NCBI GenBank assembly: GCA_965249035.1 | Contig: CBDFKV010000005.1 | Location: 62,001 to 126,000 of the forward strand | DNA: 64,000 bases | Reading direction: 5' to 3' | DNA from: CBDFKV01 sp965249035 | Lineage (GTDB): Bacteria > Pseudomonadota > Gammaproteobacteria > Arenicellales > Poriferihabitantaceae | Shown here: one piece after another, positions 15,057 through 24,561 of the stretch | How positions within the stretch are numbered: the stretch's first letter is position 1 | How the letters are laid out: each line of letters opens with the position of its first letter | Notes under the pieces: generated by a model | What the model saw: the letters and a program-made list of their open reading frames with translations, nothing else | Databases searched by the model: none | What the model was told of the DNA's origin: nothing | Program-made: the position numbers and the translations under genes

Positions 15057-16619
15057 ATGTATGTATTCTCCTATCTCGAACTACACACCACTCTGATCGG
15101 CTGGATGCTGTACGACCTGCTGTGGTTGGCATTTGCTGAGTCCGGTTTGGTTGCATTGCCGTTCTTGTGGATACTCTTGCAACACTGGCGCGATGCCAGT
15201 GCCAAACAGGATTCGGTTACTCGTAACTCGCATACGGATGGCAAGGTGCTGTTTATCAAGCTGGCACTGGCGTTTCTAGTGCTGCTATTCGTTGCCTTGC
15301 CGCTAACGACTATCCAGCCCACAACGCTTAAATTTTCTCCGCAACCGTCATTCTCAAACAGAACGCCAGCCGACGTGACTGCTGCCAGCGATACCAGTAC
15401 CTATCAGCAAAATCTAGGCACGGTTGCAGCGTCTTCCGCAGCTGAAATACCGTTGTGGTGGCGCTTGGTTATCGGAGTTTCATCCGGCATTACCAATGCG
15501 GTGATTGAGAATCTGCCAGTACCAGGCGATTTGCGTGAAGCCAAGGTACTGCTGTCCTCGAATAATATCGAGCAACCTGATCTAGCCCATGAGTACCGAT
15601 CCTTTATTCAGAACTGCTATGTACCCGCCAAAAACCGATTTGAAGATTGGGCGGTGGATGGGCGGATTGATTCAAGCAGCGCTGATGCTGATGATATTGA
15701 TTGGGCGGGTTCGTCCTTCCTGTTAACCATGCCTGGCGGCTATGCGGCTTGTCCTGGCGGCAGTGTCGATAGCTGCGGTAGCACCATCCATCCACCGCCA
15801 GGGGTGCGTGGCCTCGGTGCGGATGCGACCTGCGCGGATTGGTGGCGCTTGCTGGAAAATGATATTTATGTCGCTGACAGCGCTAATGACGGTCTTTGGC
15901 AGAACATGACCGATACCGTCAACCTGCTGAGTTCATTTAGCCCTGAAAAGGTGCGCACAGGCCGAGTCAAGAACTTGCTGAACAATCTGGTTGCGGGTGA
16001 AGTGTTGGTAGAACGCAAGTATGGGCAGGCCGGTGTTCTTGATGGCATGTGGGGAATGGTAGAGGATGTTGCCGGTGCTGTAGCGGTTGGTAGTGAAGCG
16101 ATATCCCGCGCTGGATTTCTGAACATTATGCGGCAGGCGGTGCCGATTATGATGGCGATCATCCTGCTGGTGGTCTACTTCATGTTACCGGCTGCACTGG
16201 TGTTCACGCTGTTTAGCCTGGAGGCGGTGGTTGCGTTTTCGTTCGTGATCTTCAGCCTGATCTTTACCCATGCCCTACTTGCCGTTGCCAGCTGGCTCGA
16301 CTACTACCTGATTGTCTCTTTGTTTGATGACTTCACCTTGATGAGCTGGTTATCGTCTGATGGCCACACACTTGGTACCGCCCAGAAACGATGGTTGATT
16401 AATATCATCGTTGGAATGCTGTACGTGGGGATGCCAATGATTTGGATTTATATGATGGGGATAGCCGGGTTGGGCGCTGCAAGGGCTACTGGTTATATGG
16501 TTGGCAGTGTTACCGGGGATACATCGGGCGCAGGCGGTGCAGGCAAAAATACTTTGAATGCCGCAAAGAAAGGTGGTGGCGCCGCCATAGATCGAGCTAA
16601 ACAGGCGTACAGTCGATGA
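15057..16619 (+). CDS. traG: TraG-like mating-pair stabilisation protein (TraG N-terminal type)
   Basis: The 520-residue membrane protein matches the N-terminal region family of F-type TraG: a helix-rich start (LIGWMLYDLLWLAFAESGLVALPFLWILLQ is partly membrane), a second helix at about 62-82, a periplasmic region with cysteines (residues 180-260), and a cluster of helices at about 355-480. It is shorter than F TraG (over 900 residues), as usual in this ICE group, which lacks the long C-terminal domain. The C-terminus is a Gly/Ala/Lys-rich tail. TraG bridges donor and recipient envelopes and assists pilus assembly. It is the last recognised conjugation gene of the operon. Confidence 0.85.
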   Translation: MYVFSYLELHTTLIGWMLYDLLWLAFAESGLVALPFLWILLQHWRDASAKQDSVTRNSHTDGKVLFIKLALAFLVLLFVALPLTTIQPTTLKFSPQPSFSNRTPADVTAASDTSTYQQNLGTVAASSAAEIPLWWRLVIGVSSGITNAVIENLPVPGDLREAKVLLSSNNIEQPDLAHEYRSFIQNCYVPAKNRFEDWAVDGRIDSSSADADDIDWAGSSFLLTMPGGYAACPGGSVDSCGSTIHPPPGVRGLGADATCADWWRLLENDIYVADSANDGLWQNMTDTVNLLSSFSPEKVRTGRVKNLLNNLVAGEVLVERKYGQAGVLDGMWGMVEDVAGAVAVGSEAISRAGFLNIMRQAVPIMMAIILLVVYFMLPAALVFTLFSLEAVVAFSFVIFSLIFTHALLAVASWLDYYLIVSLFDDFTLMSWLSSDGHTLGTAQKRWLINIIVGMLYVGMPMIWIYMMGIAGLGAARATGYMVGSVTGDTSGAGGAGKNTLNAAKKGGGAAIDRAKQAYSR

Positions 16620-16624
16620 GCAGG

Positions 16625-16861
16625 TTAATCGTCGTACAAATAGTCCATTTTGAGCATACGTGTGTGACGTTGCTTAGAAGTCAATTCATGGTTCGGAATT
16701 GGCAATCCGTATTCATCTTGATCACTCCAGTCGCTATCGTACTGAGTGCCTCGGTCATCCGCGTCTTCATCATCCGTCTGAGCGGTAAGCACCACCAAGC
16801 CATCCACCACCTTTTCAGCGGCGAATCGCAGGACTTTCAGGGCTGTATCGACTTTGCTCAT
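16625..16861 (-). CDS. Small hypothetical acidic protein, reverse strand
   Basis: A 78-residue protein with a helical N-terminus (MSKVDTALKVLRFAAEKVVDGLVVL) and a very acidic middle (DDEDADDRG, DSDWSDQDEYG). It is convergent with traG, 5 bases apart. ATG 16861 is preferred; a longer start at 16897 would add 12 hydrophobic residues with no ribosome site. I do not recognise a family. An acidic low-complexity protein of this size could be a DNA-mimic or an antitoxin-like partner, but nothing else supports that. Confidence 0.45.
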   Translation of the reverse strand: MSKVDTALKVLRFAAEKVVDGLVVLTAQTDDEDADDRGTQYDSDWSDQDEYGLPIPNHELTSKQRHTRMLKMDYLYDD

Positions 16862-17045
16862 GGGAAAAGTGTAGCACAGAAATATGAACCAAAGCAAAAC
16901 CCGGATAAATCATGGTGGGAATACCTAATTACTCCAAGTTTCTATAGATATTGCACGATGAATATACGTCCAAATCAGACCAAAAGCGAAAACGCACTCC
17001 GAACCGTACTACGTACCCAAATGAACACCCAGGAGGAAATCGATA

Positions 17046-17384
17046 GTGACTACTGAAAGCGCACCAAATTGGCATTTTATACGAGAGAAAGAGGCAGGTT
17101 TCAGTGCATTTGAATCGCTTGTTCAAGATCCAAGAACACTGGCCTTGTTAACGCTCATCAGCACCTATGCTGAAGGGTGCTACGAATTCACCACAATGAA
17201 CAATATTGAGGGGTCGATGGATGATCAAGGCATTTTAGGACAGCGCATAGACAGGAACAAAGAAATGGTGACGTGGGAACCCTTTAACACGGTTGCAGAA
17301 GTGTTCCAGGAAAAAGGTCTACTTATCTTCGCCACCAGGGATTTGGAGATGATTCTGGATCGCATTCGCGCACTGACTCAATAA
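17046..17384 (+). CDS. Hypothetical protein preceding the export operon
   Basis: A 112-residue soluble protein with no recognised domain. The start is GTG, supported by a strong ribosome site AGGAGG (17031-17036). A histidine- and aromatic-rich opening (NWHFIREKEAGFSAFESLV) is followed by an alpha-helical body. It opens the plus-strand run that continues into the giant surface-protein operon, with a 22-base gap to the next gene. Base use is AT-richer than the conjugation genes, hinting that the run was acquired separately. Confidence 0.55.
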   Translation: MTTESAPNWHFIREKEAGFSAFESLVQDPRTLALLTLISTYAEGCYEFTTMNNIEGSMDDQGILGQRIDRNKEMVTWEPFNTVAEVFQEKGLLIFATRDLEMILDRIRALTQ

Positions 17385-17406
17385 ATTTCATCAGAGGACT
17401 ACCAAC

Positions 17407-18426
17407 ATGGGAAAGACACCAGAACCCACAATGTTTGTAAATAAAATTATCATGGTATTTGCGCTGCTGATGTCAGTTAATGCCAACGCATTGGAACTGC
17501 TGGATTATCGGCAATATAACCCTGGCAGTTACCAAGGGATAATACCTGTCAGTTTTGATATCAAGTATAACCAGGCGGTCAGCGTGACAGTAACAGGTGC
17601 CGAAACGGTAGTGGACTATAAGTTGGTACAGACTGAACGCGGAGTAAACATCCTTTTGGATGACGTTACGACTGCACATGATACGGGCATCAATGTTGAT
17701 GTCGGGATTGATAATAAATCCAGCCAGCGCTCTTATCTGGTGTATGCAGATGTTGGTCATTTCTATCAGGCAGGTTTGAAACTCACCCCACCAGTGATAC
17801 CAATTCAAACTGCGAAGATTGACCCAGCCAAGGATGTTGAAGTAACCCCGACAATTCCAAAACCTCCAGCTCAACGGGCCATGCAATATCTCTCAGTGGA
17901 AGATCAGCTAAATGCAGAGATTGGCCGCATTAAAAATGAACCACGAACGAAGGCAAATAGTGCAGCGGTTGAGCAAGAACACAAGAAGATAGTTAACGAG
18001 CAAACAACAGAAACGAAAAGCCCCCAATCGAACACCGAGGCCGTAACGGTAGCGAAGCCAACAAAAATTAGGACGGTGAAATACCAAACAACGAAAAAAA
18101 AGGAATTGCCTGCGGCAACGACCACAATTAGCAAAGAAAACAATCCAGCTAAACCGGTAAAGCTCGCTCAACCCCTTGTGGTTAAACCGGAAGTAGCCAC
18201 CGAAAACGAGCAGGAAGTGAAAGCAAAGGTTGCGACAGAAGTCGCGCTACAACAAGCAATAGGAAAGGCAAATCAAGAATGGCTGGCACTTGAGCAATCA
18301 GCGCAGCCACAACCCGAAAAAATATACGCGGACTGGATACCGAAAATCCGTCCGTGGACAGCAACGATGGTCGAGATATTCGGCCCAGCCCGCGAAACCA
18401 ACACAACAGAAGGAGTTAACCAATGA
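17407..18426 (+). CDS. Exported hypothetical protein with long K/E/T-rich linker
   Basis: The 339-residue protein begins with a signal-like segment (FVNKIIMVFALLMSVNANA, about residues 10-28). A beta-rich domain follows (about 30-140), similar in feel to AMIN-like or adhesin beta domains (VSVTVTGAETVVDYKLVQ, then GVNILLDD). Residues about 150-310 are a repetitive charged linker (K, E, T, P). I do not recognise a family, but FimV- or TonB-like periplasm-spanning proteins share this plan. The AMIN idea is inference. It overlaps the next gene by 4 bases. ATG 17431 is an alternative start that would begin right at the signal peptide. Confidence 0.55.
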   Translation: MGKTPEPTMFVNKIIMVFALLMSVNANALELLDYRQYNPGSYQGIIPVSFDIKYNQAVSVTVTGAETVVDYKLVQTERGVNILLDDVTTAHDTGINVDVGIDNKSSQRSYLVYADVGHFYQAGLKLTPPVIPIQTAKIDPAKDVEVTPTIPKPPAQRAMQYLSVEDQLNAEIGRIKNEPRTKANSAAVEQEHKKIVNEQTTETKSPQSNTEAVTVAKPTKIRTVKYQTTKKKELPAATTTISKENNPAKPVKLAQPLVVKPEVATENEQEVKAKVATEVALQQAIGKANQEWLALEQSAQPQPEKIYADWIPKIRPWTATMVEIFGPARETNTTEGVNQ

Positions 18427-18914
18427 GTAAAGAAAACGCAGCCAACACCCAACCAGCCCCAGAATTCCAACAACTACCTTTGTTTTTTAGCTGTCTCATG
18501 AATGGCAAGGAAAAAACATTTCCAGCCGGTGCGGCAGTGTATTACCCAGAAACAAACGGGTACACGCTGATACCAGGGTTAACGCCTCCCGTGGCCGAAA
18601 AGACCGACCTTGTAATTCGGCATGACAATAACGGAATGCCAGGACGATCTTTCTTTCTTCGGTATGTGTTCCATGAATATAACGCGGCAACGAAGCAAGC
18701 AGAAGATAAGGTAATGGATCACACAGACATCATTGCCACCTGGGACGAAGCTAACCCTTCGTTATTACGCCTATCACCGCTTCCGCCGATGCCCATTCCA
18801 AGAGTAATGCGCCGCGACGGAAAATTGGAGTGGAGAGTACACCTGATACCCGTCCAACCGAAGAAGGCAATCAAGACCAGCGTTAAGATTGTGAACAAGC
18901 CCAAAAAGGATTAG
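18423..18914 (+). CDS. Hypothetical protein upstream of the giant surface protein
   Basis: A 163-residue soluble protein without a known domain. It has no signal peptide or membrane segment. The chain reads as mixed alpha/beta with many prolines, and ends in a lysine-rich tail (KKAIKTSVKIVNKPKKD). AAGGAG precedes ATG 18423, which overlaps the preceding stop. The gene ends only 4 bases before the 1866-residue protein, so it could be a dedicated cytoplasmic partner or chaperone of that protein. That is inference from position. Confidence 0.5.
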   Translation: MSKENAANTQPAPEFQQLPLFFSCLMNGKEKTFPAGAAVYYPETNGYTLIPGLTPPVAEKTDLVIRHDNNGMPGRSFFLRYVFHEYNAATKQAEDKVMDHTDIIATWDEANPSLLRLSPLPPMPIPRVMRRDGKLEWRVHLIPVQPKKAIKTSVKIVNKPKKD

Positions 18915-18918
18915 AAAA

Positions 18919-21900
18919 ATGCCAAACAACCAACTATTAGGAATTACTAAAAAAAGTGGCGATTTATCTCTAGTCGCTGAAATATCAATGTTCGATGCCG
19001 CCGATGTTGCGCCGGTAGCTGAAGCCACGCCGACGATTCCACCACCGCCCGAACCAACCACTGAGGAAGTTCAAGCTCCTGAAGAAGAAACAAGCAGCTC
19101 AGAATCAGCCGAAGCCGAAGTGCCAGCGTCGGAACCGGATAGTGGCGACGACTCAAGCGCAGCAACCACTGAAGAAGTGGCTGCAGACGGGGAGCAAGAA
19201 CCCGAACCAGTGATCCCAACTTCTACAGAACCAGCGGCAACGGCTACTGATGAAGCCGTAGAAAGTGCTGACAGCGCGGAAGAAGACGCTACCGCCAATG
19301 TTGAGGAAACCGTCACCGAAGCTGAAGCCGTCGTAGAAACAGAAGCGGAAGCTACTGAAGAAGTAGCCGAAGTATTGCCCGTTGATAATTCTGAATCTGA
19401 GCAGGGAGGAAGCGACAACACGGAAGAAAAGACGCAGACCGAAACGGACGAAATAAAGAATGAAGATCAAACCCAGTCACCTGCCTCAGAAGCAGATACG
19501 GCGGCGCAAGAAGCGATAGTCGAAGAAAGGCCCACCTTGGCGCACATTCTAACCCCTAGCTTAGTATCCCAAGAAATTGGGCATTTAGTGCGCCCAGCAA
19601 ATCCTATATTGATAGGCGACACGACCAATATATTTAATACTGGTGTGTACGGCAGACCAACAGGAGGAGAGTGGGCCGATATGTTCCCAACATATAGTTC
19701 GGTTGGGCTAGAACTTATCGAAGAGGCTCAAGTCGAAACAGCCAGCGCAAGCGAAGCTGTAAGCATTGTTAACTTTGACGCCTTGAATGATGCAGCCAGT
19801 AGCGATGCTCCAATAGCTGGCTTTATTGATGCGGACTTAATGGAAATGCTGGTGGCCCCCGTGCCATTAAACGCTATTCCACAAACAACCTCTGCCTTAC
19901 CACTATTAGTTGATGAACAAACTATAGCGGCGCTGGAACCCAATACTGAGAAAGTAGAGCTGGTGGTTATTAATGACGATGGCCATAGAGACATCACCGA
20001 GATAGTCGAGGGTGAGCTGGAAGCGGGGCGAGAAGTTCTGATTATTAAGCCGAATCAAGACGGGATAGCCGTCATTAATGATTACCTCGACGAAAGCAAC
20101 AAACAATATGACGCCGTGATTATTTACAGCCACGGGATCAACAATCAAATCATTCTTGGAGATTACACGCTCACTAATGAAAATGTAGCAGACAGCGGGA
20201 TTGATGGCTTTAGCGAACACTTGTCGGCAGGCGCGGACATCATCTTCGCGAGTTGTAACGCTGCGGAAAGCGATTCAGGCAAGGCTATGATCGACCAAAT
20301 AGCCGAGCTAACCGGCGCAGATGTAGGCGCGTCAAGCGACTCAACCGGCAACTCTGAAACCGGCGATTGGGATTTAGAGTACCAGACGGGAGCGCTGGAA
20401 ACAGACTTTGCTGAAGAAGTAAAGGCGAACTATACCGGCACTGATTTCGATAATGTATTACAGACGTGGGAGTGGACAGACCCACAAGGGCTAGTACATC
20501 AATACAAGTTTATTTTACATACTGGTAGCGATTATCAGTCATGGGCGGCTGCGGAAACCGACGCCCATGCGTTTACCAGTGCCGAGTCTTCTGATTGGTA
20601 TTTAGCAACATTCACCAGCCAAGCCGAGTACGACGCATACCTGGCGCTAATAAACGGCACTAACGAAGGCCCAATAGACCAAACGAATTGGGCGGGAGCT
20701 TGGTTCGGCGCTGTTAGTGTTGCTGACGGGACAAATAATTACTACTGGGGTGACGACCAATCACCTGAATACCTTGATGCAATAGCGAACAACAATCAGA
20801 ATTGGGATCCGAACGACTCAAGCCCCGCTGGATCAAGCCCAAGCGGGGGCGGTGAAGCCGGTGGAAACGACTACGGCGCGGTCATATTGAATGACGTTCA
20901 CAATAGTGGTGGAAGTCCTGCCGACTCTCCCGAACGCGAAGGGTTATGGCATACGGTGCCTCTCGACGGCTCGCATTCAGACAGCAATCCCAACCCAGGG
21001 GTATTCCAATCAGATGCGTACATTATCGAAACAATTTTGGCGGCTGAGCCACCAGTCATTGATCCCGACCCCACCACACCTAACAACCTAGAAGGGTGTT
21101 TGGCGGTTTGGTACGAAGGTGACGGAGCGATAGCGATTGCCCCAAATATTTCAATCACCGATCCAGACAGCACAAATTTCACACAGTTAGCCTTGTCGTT
21201 TACTGCTGGATGGGAAAGCACCGACGTTGTATCGTGGAGCGCGGGGGCAGTACCCGCCGGAGTATCAGTGTCGTTAGCTACCGCAGCGGATGGAACCCCA
21301 ACAGGACTAACCGTAACCGGATCAGCTAGTGTCGCGGCGTACAACACACTTGCTCAATCCATCACATTCGACTCAACAACGCAAGATGCGACAGAAGTAG
21401 ATCGAGATATCACTTGGATGGTTTTGGACGATACCATAGCGATACTTGGAGGCCCACAAGCGAGCACAGTTGGAACATCCTCAGTCTGTGTCGATGCAGT
21501 GCCAGAACCCCCGGTAATCACGCCACCGACGTATGAGATACCTCCGGTACTGAGTGATCCTGACGATCCAAACAGCCCGTTAGTAGGCGGCTGTACTGCG
21601 GTTTACACCGAGAATGGTGATCCCGTGCTATTGGCAGCGGATATCAATTTCACTGATATTGATTCGGATAATCTGACAATGGCCACCATCGACATGACCG
21701 GCGCTTGGGAAGCAACTGACGTAGTTGCATGGGATGCAGCGGTAGTACCCGCAGGTGTGACCGTAACGCTGGCCACAGCAGCAGACGGTACGCCGACAGG
21801 CATTGTGATTGATGGCGAGGCCACCAAGGACGAGTATGTCGCAATCGCCCAAAGCCTTAACTATATGTCCACCTCAGAAAATCCCAGCGAAGAACCTCGT

Positions 21901-24519
21901 GAGCTGACTTGGGAAATCTGGGATGACACGCCAGACGAGACTAATGCGGCGCATGAAACCTATTTAGAGGAAGGCCCGTTGCCTTCTAACATTGTCGTTA
22001 CCTCAGTCTGTGTTGATGCAGTGCCAGAACCCCCTGTAATCACGCCACCGACGTTTGAGCTTCCTCCGGTATTAAGTGATCCAAACGACCCGGACAGTCC
22101 GCTTGTAGGCGGCTGTACTGCGGTTTACACCGAGAACGGTGATCCCGTATTGCTGGCTGCAGATATCAACTTCACCGATATCGATTCGGAAAACCTGACA
22201 ATGGCCACCATCGACATGACCGGCGCTTGGGAAGCTACTGATGTAGTCGCGTGGGATACAGCGGTAGTACCTGCAGGGGTGACGGTGACGTTAGCAACAG
22301 CAGCGGATGGCACACCGACAGGCATTGTGATTGATGGCGAGGCCACCAAGGCCGAGTATGTCGCAATCGCCCAAAGCCTTAACTATATGTCCACCTCAGA
22401 AAATCCCAGCGAAGAACCTCGTGAGCTTACTTGGGAAATTTGGGACGATACACCGGATCAGGATAACTACGCGCATGAAAATGCGCTGGAAGAAGGCCCA
22501 TTACCTTCTAACATTGTAGTTACCTCAGTCTGTGTCGATGCGGTGCCGGATGCTCCGGTAATCACGCCACCGACGTATGAGATTCCTCCGGTGCTGAGTG
22601 ATCCTGACGATCCAAACAGCCCGTTAGTAGGCGGCTGTACTGCGGTTTACACCGAGAATGGTGATCCCGTGCTATTGGCAGCGGATATCAATTTCACTGA
22701 TATTGATTCTGACAATCTAACGATGGCCACCATCGACATGACCGGCGCTTGGGAAGCTACTGATGTAGTCGCGTGGGATACAGCGGTAGTACCTGCAGGG
22801 GTGACGGTGACGTTAGCAACAGCAGCGGATGGCACACCGACAGGTATCGTTATTGATGGCGAGGCCACCAAGGCCGAGTACGTGGCCATAGCGCAAAGCC
22901 TGAACTATATGTCCACGTCCGAAGAACCAAGCGAAGACCCAAGAGAGTTGACTTGGGAAATCTGGGACGACACGCCGGTCGAGGACAATTACGCGCATGA
23001 GAATGCGCTGGAAGAAGGCCCGTTGCCTTCTAACATTGTCGTTACCTCAGTTTGTGTGGACGCGGTGCCGGATGCGCCGGTAATCGTGAATGAATATCCA
23101 CCAGAATTGAATGATCCTGACGACCCATTTCCAACATACCCGAACAATCCAGATTGTCCGTGTGACGTTATATTTGTAGAGAACGGCGAAGCTGTGTTGC
23201 TAATGCCAGCAATTGATTTCAGTGATTTGGATTCGGAATTCTTAACTTCTGCAACCATTGATTTTAGTTCTCCATTAACAGAAGATTTCAGCGTCACAGG
23301 GGTTCAGGGATGGGAGCCAACAGATATAGTTACATGGGACGCCGCAGTAGTACCTGCAGGAGTGACCGTAACACTGGCAACGGCTGCGGACGGCACACCG
23401 ACCGGGATAGTCATTGATGGCGAAGCCACACTAGCTGAATACGAAGCACTCTTTCAATCAATTAGTTATGTGACTGAATCTGAGCGGCCAAGTGAGGGTG
23501 AGCGCGTGATAACCGTGCAAATCTGGGACGATACCCCGGTTGAGGACAATTACGCCTTCGAGAACGCACTGGAAGAAGGCCCACTGTCTTCTAATATTAT
23601 TGTGATTAATCTGTGCGTGGATGCAGTACCAGACGCGCCCGATGTTGAACTAAATCCGAATAACCTGCCATGTACTGAAATAGTTACAGGGCAAGGCCAT
23701 GTCGATATGTTCCCGCAAGCGACGATTACCGATATTGATTCGGACAACCTCACCGCGATGAATTTGGAGTTCACAGTCAACAATGGTGATGGTATTCGGT
23801 GGGACGATGCGCTGGTGCCGGAAGGCGTTAGCGTCCATGAAGCGTTTGATCCTGACGGTGTTTACTACGTCTACTTCACAGGCACAGCGCCGGTAGAAGA
23901 ATACGAGGCATTGCTGCAATCGTTCCAGGTGCAGTCGAACTTTGTCGAAGGTACTCAGAGCCACGAAATAGGTGTATCTGTGACCGTATTCGACGACACA
24001 CCAGTAGAAGAAAACGGCTGCTACGAACAGTTTGGTGAAAATGGTGGAGTTACCTCTGCAGAGTTAGGGGCTTTAACAGACCATGACACCTTCTGCGCTC
24101 ATGTTTACACACCGCCACCGCCACCATCTCCTGAACATCCGGCATCGTTCACAATGATTCCGATTCCAGAAGAGGAATTATTCTTGCGGCATGTAGAGCC
24201 GGAAGAGATTCTGAGAAAGACAGATTATTCAATCCTGGAAGGTGATACCCCGGCGCACATCTTTATCCATGCGTTAGTCAACGGACAAGATGCAATCCTG
24301 AATGCTCAGTATGACGAAAACCATTTTGTGGATCAGCCCTTGCAACGAACATTGACGGATGGGCAGGCGCTATCAGCCTCTTTGCAAAATAGTATTGACG
24401 GGTTAGCCGCATCAGGCGTAAGCCCCGAAGGTATTGCCGAAGGGATGCGGAATGTTGACCCCGCGATTATCGGAGAACTTGACCAGGCGATGCGCTTAGA
24501 ACACGCAATAGCTATCTAA
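18919..24519 (+). CDS. Giant DUF4347/lectin-like repeat surface protein
   Basis: The 1866-residue acidic protein lacks a Sec signal; its start has MFDAAD, like the LEPR/FDAA-type N-termini of other DUF4347 exoproteins. Residues about 40-200 are E/T/A/S-rich. A DUF4347 domain lies at about 345-500 with a caspase-like pair, H405 in YSHG and C446 in ASCN. A C-type-lectin-like segment follows (about 515-690, WYLATFTSQAEYDAYL, ...YYWGDD). From about 705 to 1735 there are six Ig/cadherin-like repeats, three of them 174 residues long and almost identical in DNA. Each repeat has a cysteine pair (GGCTAVY and SVCVDAVP). No RTX nonapeptides are visible. The following genes encode its likely exporter. 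A role as adhesin, matrix protein or surface ligand is inferred from domains. Confidence 0.85.
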   Translation: MPNNQLLGITKKSGDLSLVAEISMFDAADVAPVAEATPTIPPPPEPTTEEVQAPEEETSSSESAEAEVPASEPDSGDDSSAATTEEVAADGEQEPEPVIPTSTEPAATATDEAVESADSAEEDATANVEETVTEAEAVVETEAEATEEVAEVLPVDNSESEQGGSDNTEEKTQTETDEIKNEDQTQSPASEADTAAQEAIVEERPTLAHILTPSLVSQEIGHLVRPANPILIGDTTNIFNTGVYGRPTGGEWADMFPTYSSVGLELIEEAQVETASASEAVSIVNFDALNDAASSDAPIAGFIDADLMEMLVAPVPLNAIPQTTSALPLLVDEQTIAALEPNTEKVELVVINDDGHRDITEIVEGELEAGREVLIIKPNQDGIAVINDYLDESNKQYDAVIIYSHGINNQIILGDYTLTNENVADSGIDGFSEHLSAGADIIFASCNAAESDSGKAMIDQIAELTGADVGASSDSTGNSETGDWDLEYQTGALETDFAEEVKANYTGTDFDNVLQTWEWTDPQGLVHQYKFILHTGSDYQSWAAAETDAHAFTSAESSDWYLATFTSQAEYDAYLALINGTNEGPIDQTNWAGAWFGAVSVADGTNNYYWGDDQSPEYLDAIANNNQNWDPNDSSPAGSSPSGGGEAGGNDYGAVILNDVHNSGGSPADSPEREGLWHTVPLDGSHSDSNPNPGVFQSDAYIIETILAAEPPVIDPDPTTPNNLEGCLAVWYEGDGAIAIAPNISITDPDSTNFTQLALSFTAGWESTDVVSWSAGAVPAGVSVSLATAADGTPTGLTVTGSASVAAYNTLAQSITFDSTTQDATEVDRDITWMVLDDTIAILGGPQASTVGTSSVCVDAVPEPPVITPPTYEIPPVLSDPDDPNSPLVGGCTAVYTENGDPVLLAADINFTDIDSDNLTMATIDMTGAWEATDVVAWDAAVVPAGVTVTLATAADGTPTGIVIDGEATKDEYVAIAQSLNYMSTSENPSEEPRELTWEIWDDTPDETNAAHETYLEEGPLPSNIVVTSVCVDAVPEPPVITPPTFELPPVLSDPNDPDSPLVGGCTAVYTENGDPVLLAADINFTDIDSENLTMATIDMTGAWEATDVVAWDTAVVPAGVTVTLATAADGTPTGIVIDGEATKAEYVAIAQSLNYMSTSENPSEEPRELTWEIWDDTPDQDNYAHENALEEGPLPSNIVVTSVCVDAVPDAPVITPPTYEIPPVLSDPDDPNSPLVGGCTAVYTENGDPVLLAADINFTDIDSDNLTMATIDMTGAWEATDVVAWDTAVVPAGVTVTLATAADGTPTGIVIDGEATKAEYVAIAQSLNYMSTSEEPSEDPRELTWEIWDDTPVEDNYAHENALEEGPLPSNIVVTSVCVDAVPDAPVIVNEYPPELNDPDDPFPTYPNNPDCPCDVIFVENGEAVLLMPAIDFSDLDSEFLTSATIDFSSPLTEDFSVTGVQGWEPTDIVTWDAAVVPAGVTVTLATAADGTPTGIVIDGEATLAEYEALFQSISYVTESERPSEGERVITVQIWDDTPVEDNYAFENALEEGPLSSNIIVINLCVDAVPDAPDVELNPNNLPCTEIVTGQGHVDMFPQATITDIDSDNLTAMNLEFTVNNGDGIRWDDALVPEGVSVHEAFDPDGVYYVYFTGTAPVEEYEALLQSFQVQSNFVEGTQSHEIGVSVTVFDDTPVEENGCYEQFGENGGVTSAELGALTDHDTFCAHVYTPPPPPSPEHPASFTMIPIPEEELFLRHVEPEEILRKTDYSILEGDTPAHIFIHALVNGQDAILNAQYDENHFVDQPLQRTLTDGQALSASLQNSIDGLAASGVSPEGIAEGMRNVDPAIIGELDQAMRLEHAIAI
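21514..23079 (+). repeat. Three tandem 522-bp repeats inside the giant protein gene
   Basis: Copies begin at 21514, 22036 and 22558 (each at GTAATCACGCCACCGACG), an exact 522-bp (174-codon) period. Copy 3 resembles copy 1 at silent sites over its first part and copy 2 over the second, so it looks like a recombination product. More diverged copies of the same module precede (about 21046) and follow (about 23080 and 23640). Confidence 0.92.
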
Positions 24520-24561
24520 AACCAGTAAACCAGATTAAATATTTTTAAAGGAGTAAACATT

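Noticed and set aside
16616..17056. Plus-strand open frame after traG
   Set aside because: It covers the reverse-strand acidic gene and the ribosome site of the gene at 17046; the start overlaps the traG stop but the sequence has no recognisable feature.
21514..23079. Repeats considered as a CRISPR array
   Set aside because: The unit is 522 bp, in frame and coding; there are no short repeats with unique spacers.
18919..24519. Classical RTX adhesin secreted by an ABC type I system
   Set aside because: No glycine-rich GGxGxD nonapeptides were seen near the C-terminus, and no ABC transporter gene lies nearby.
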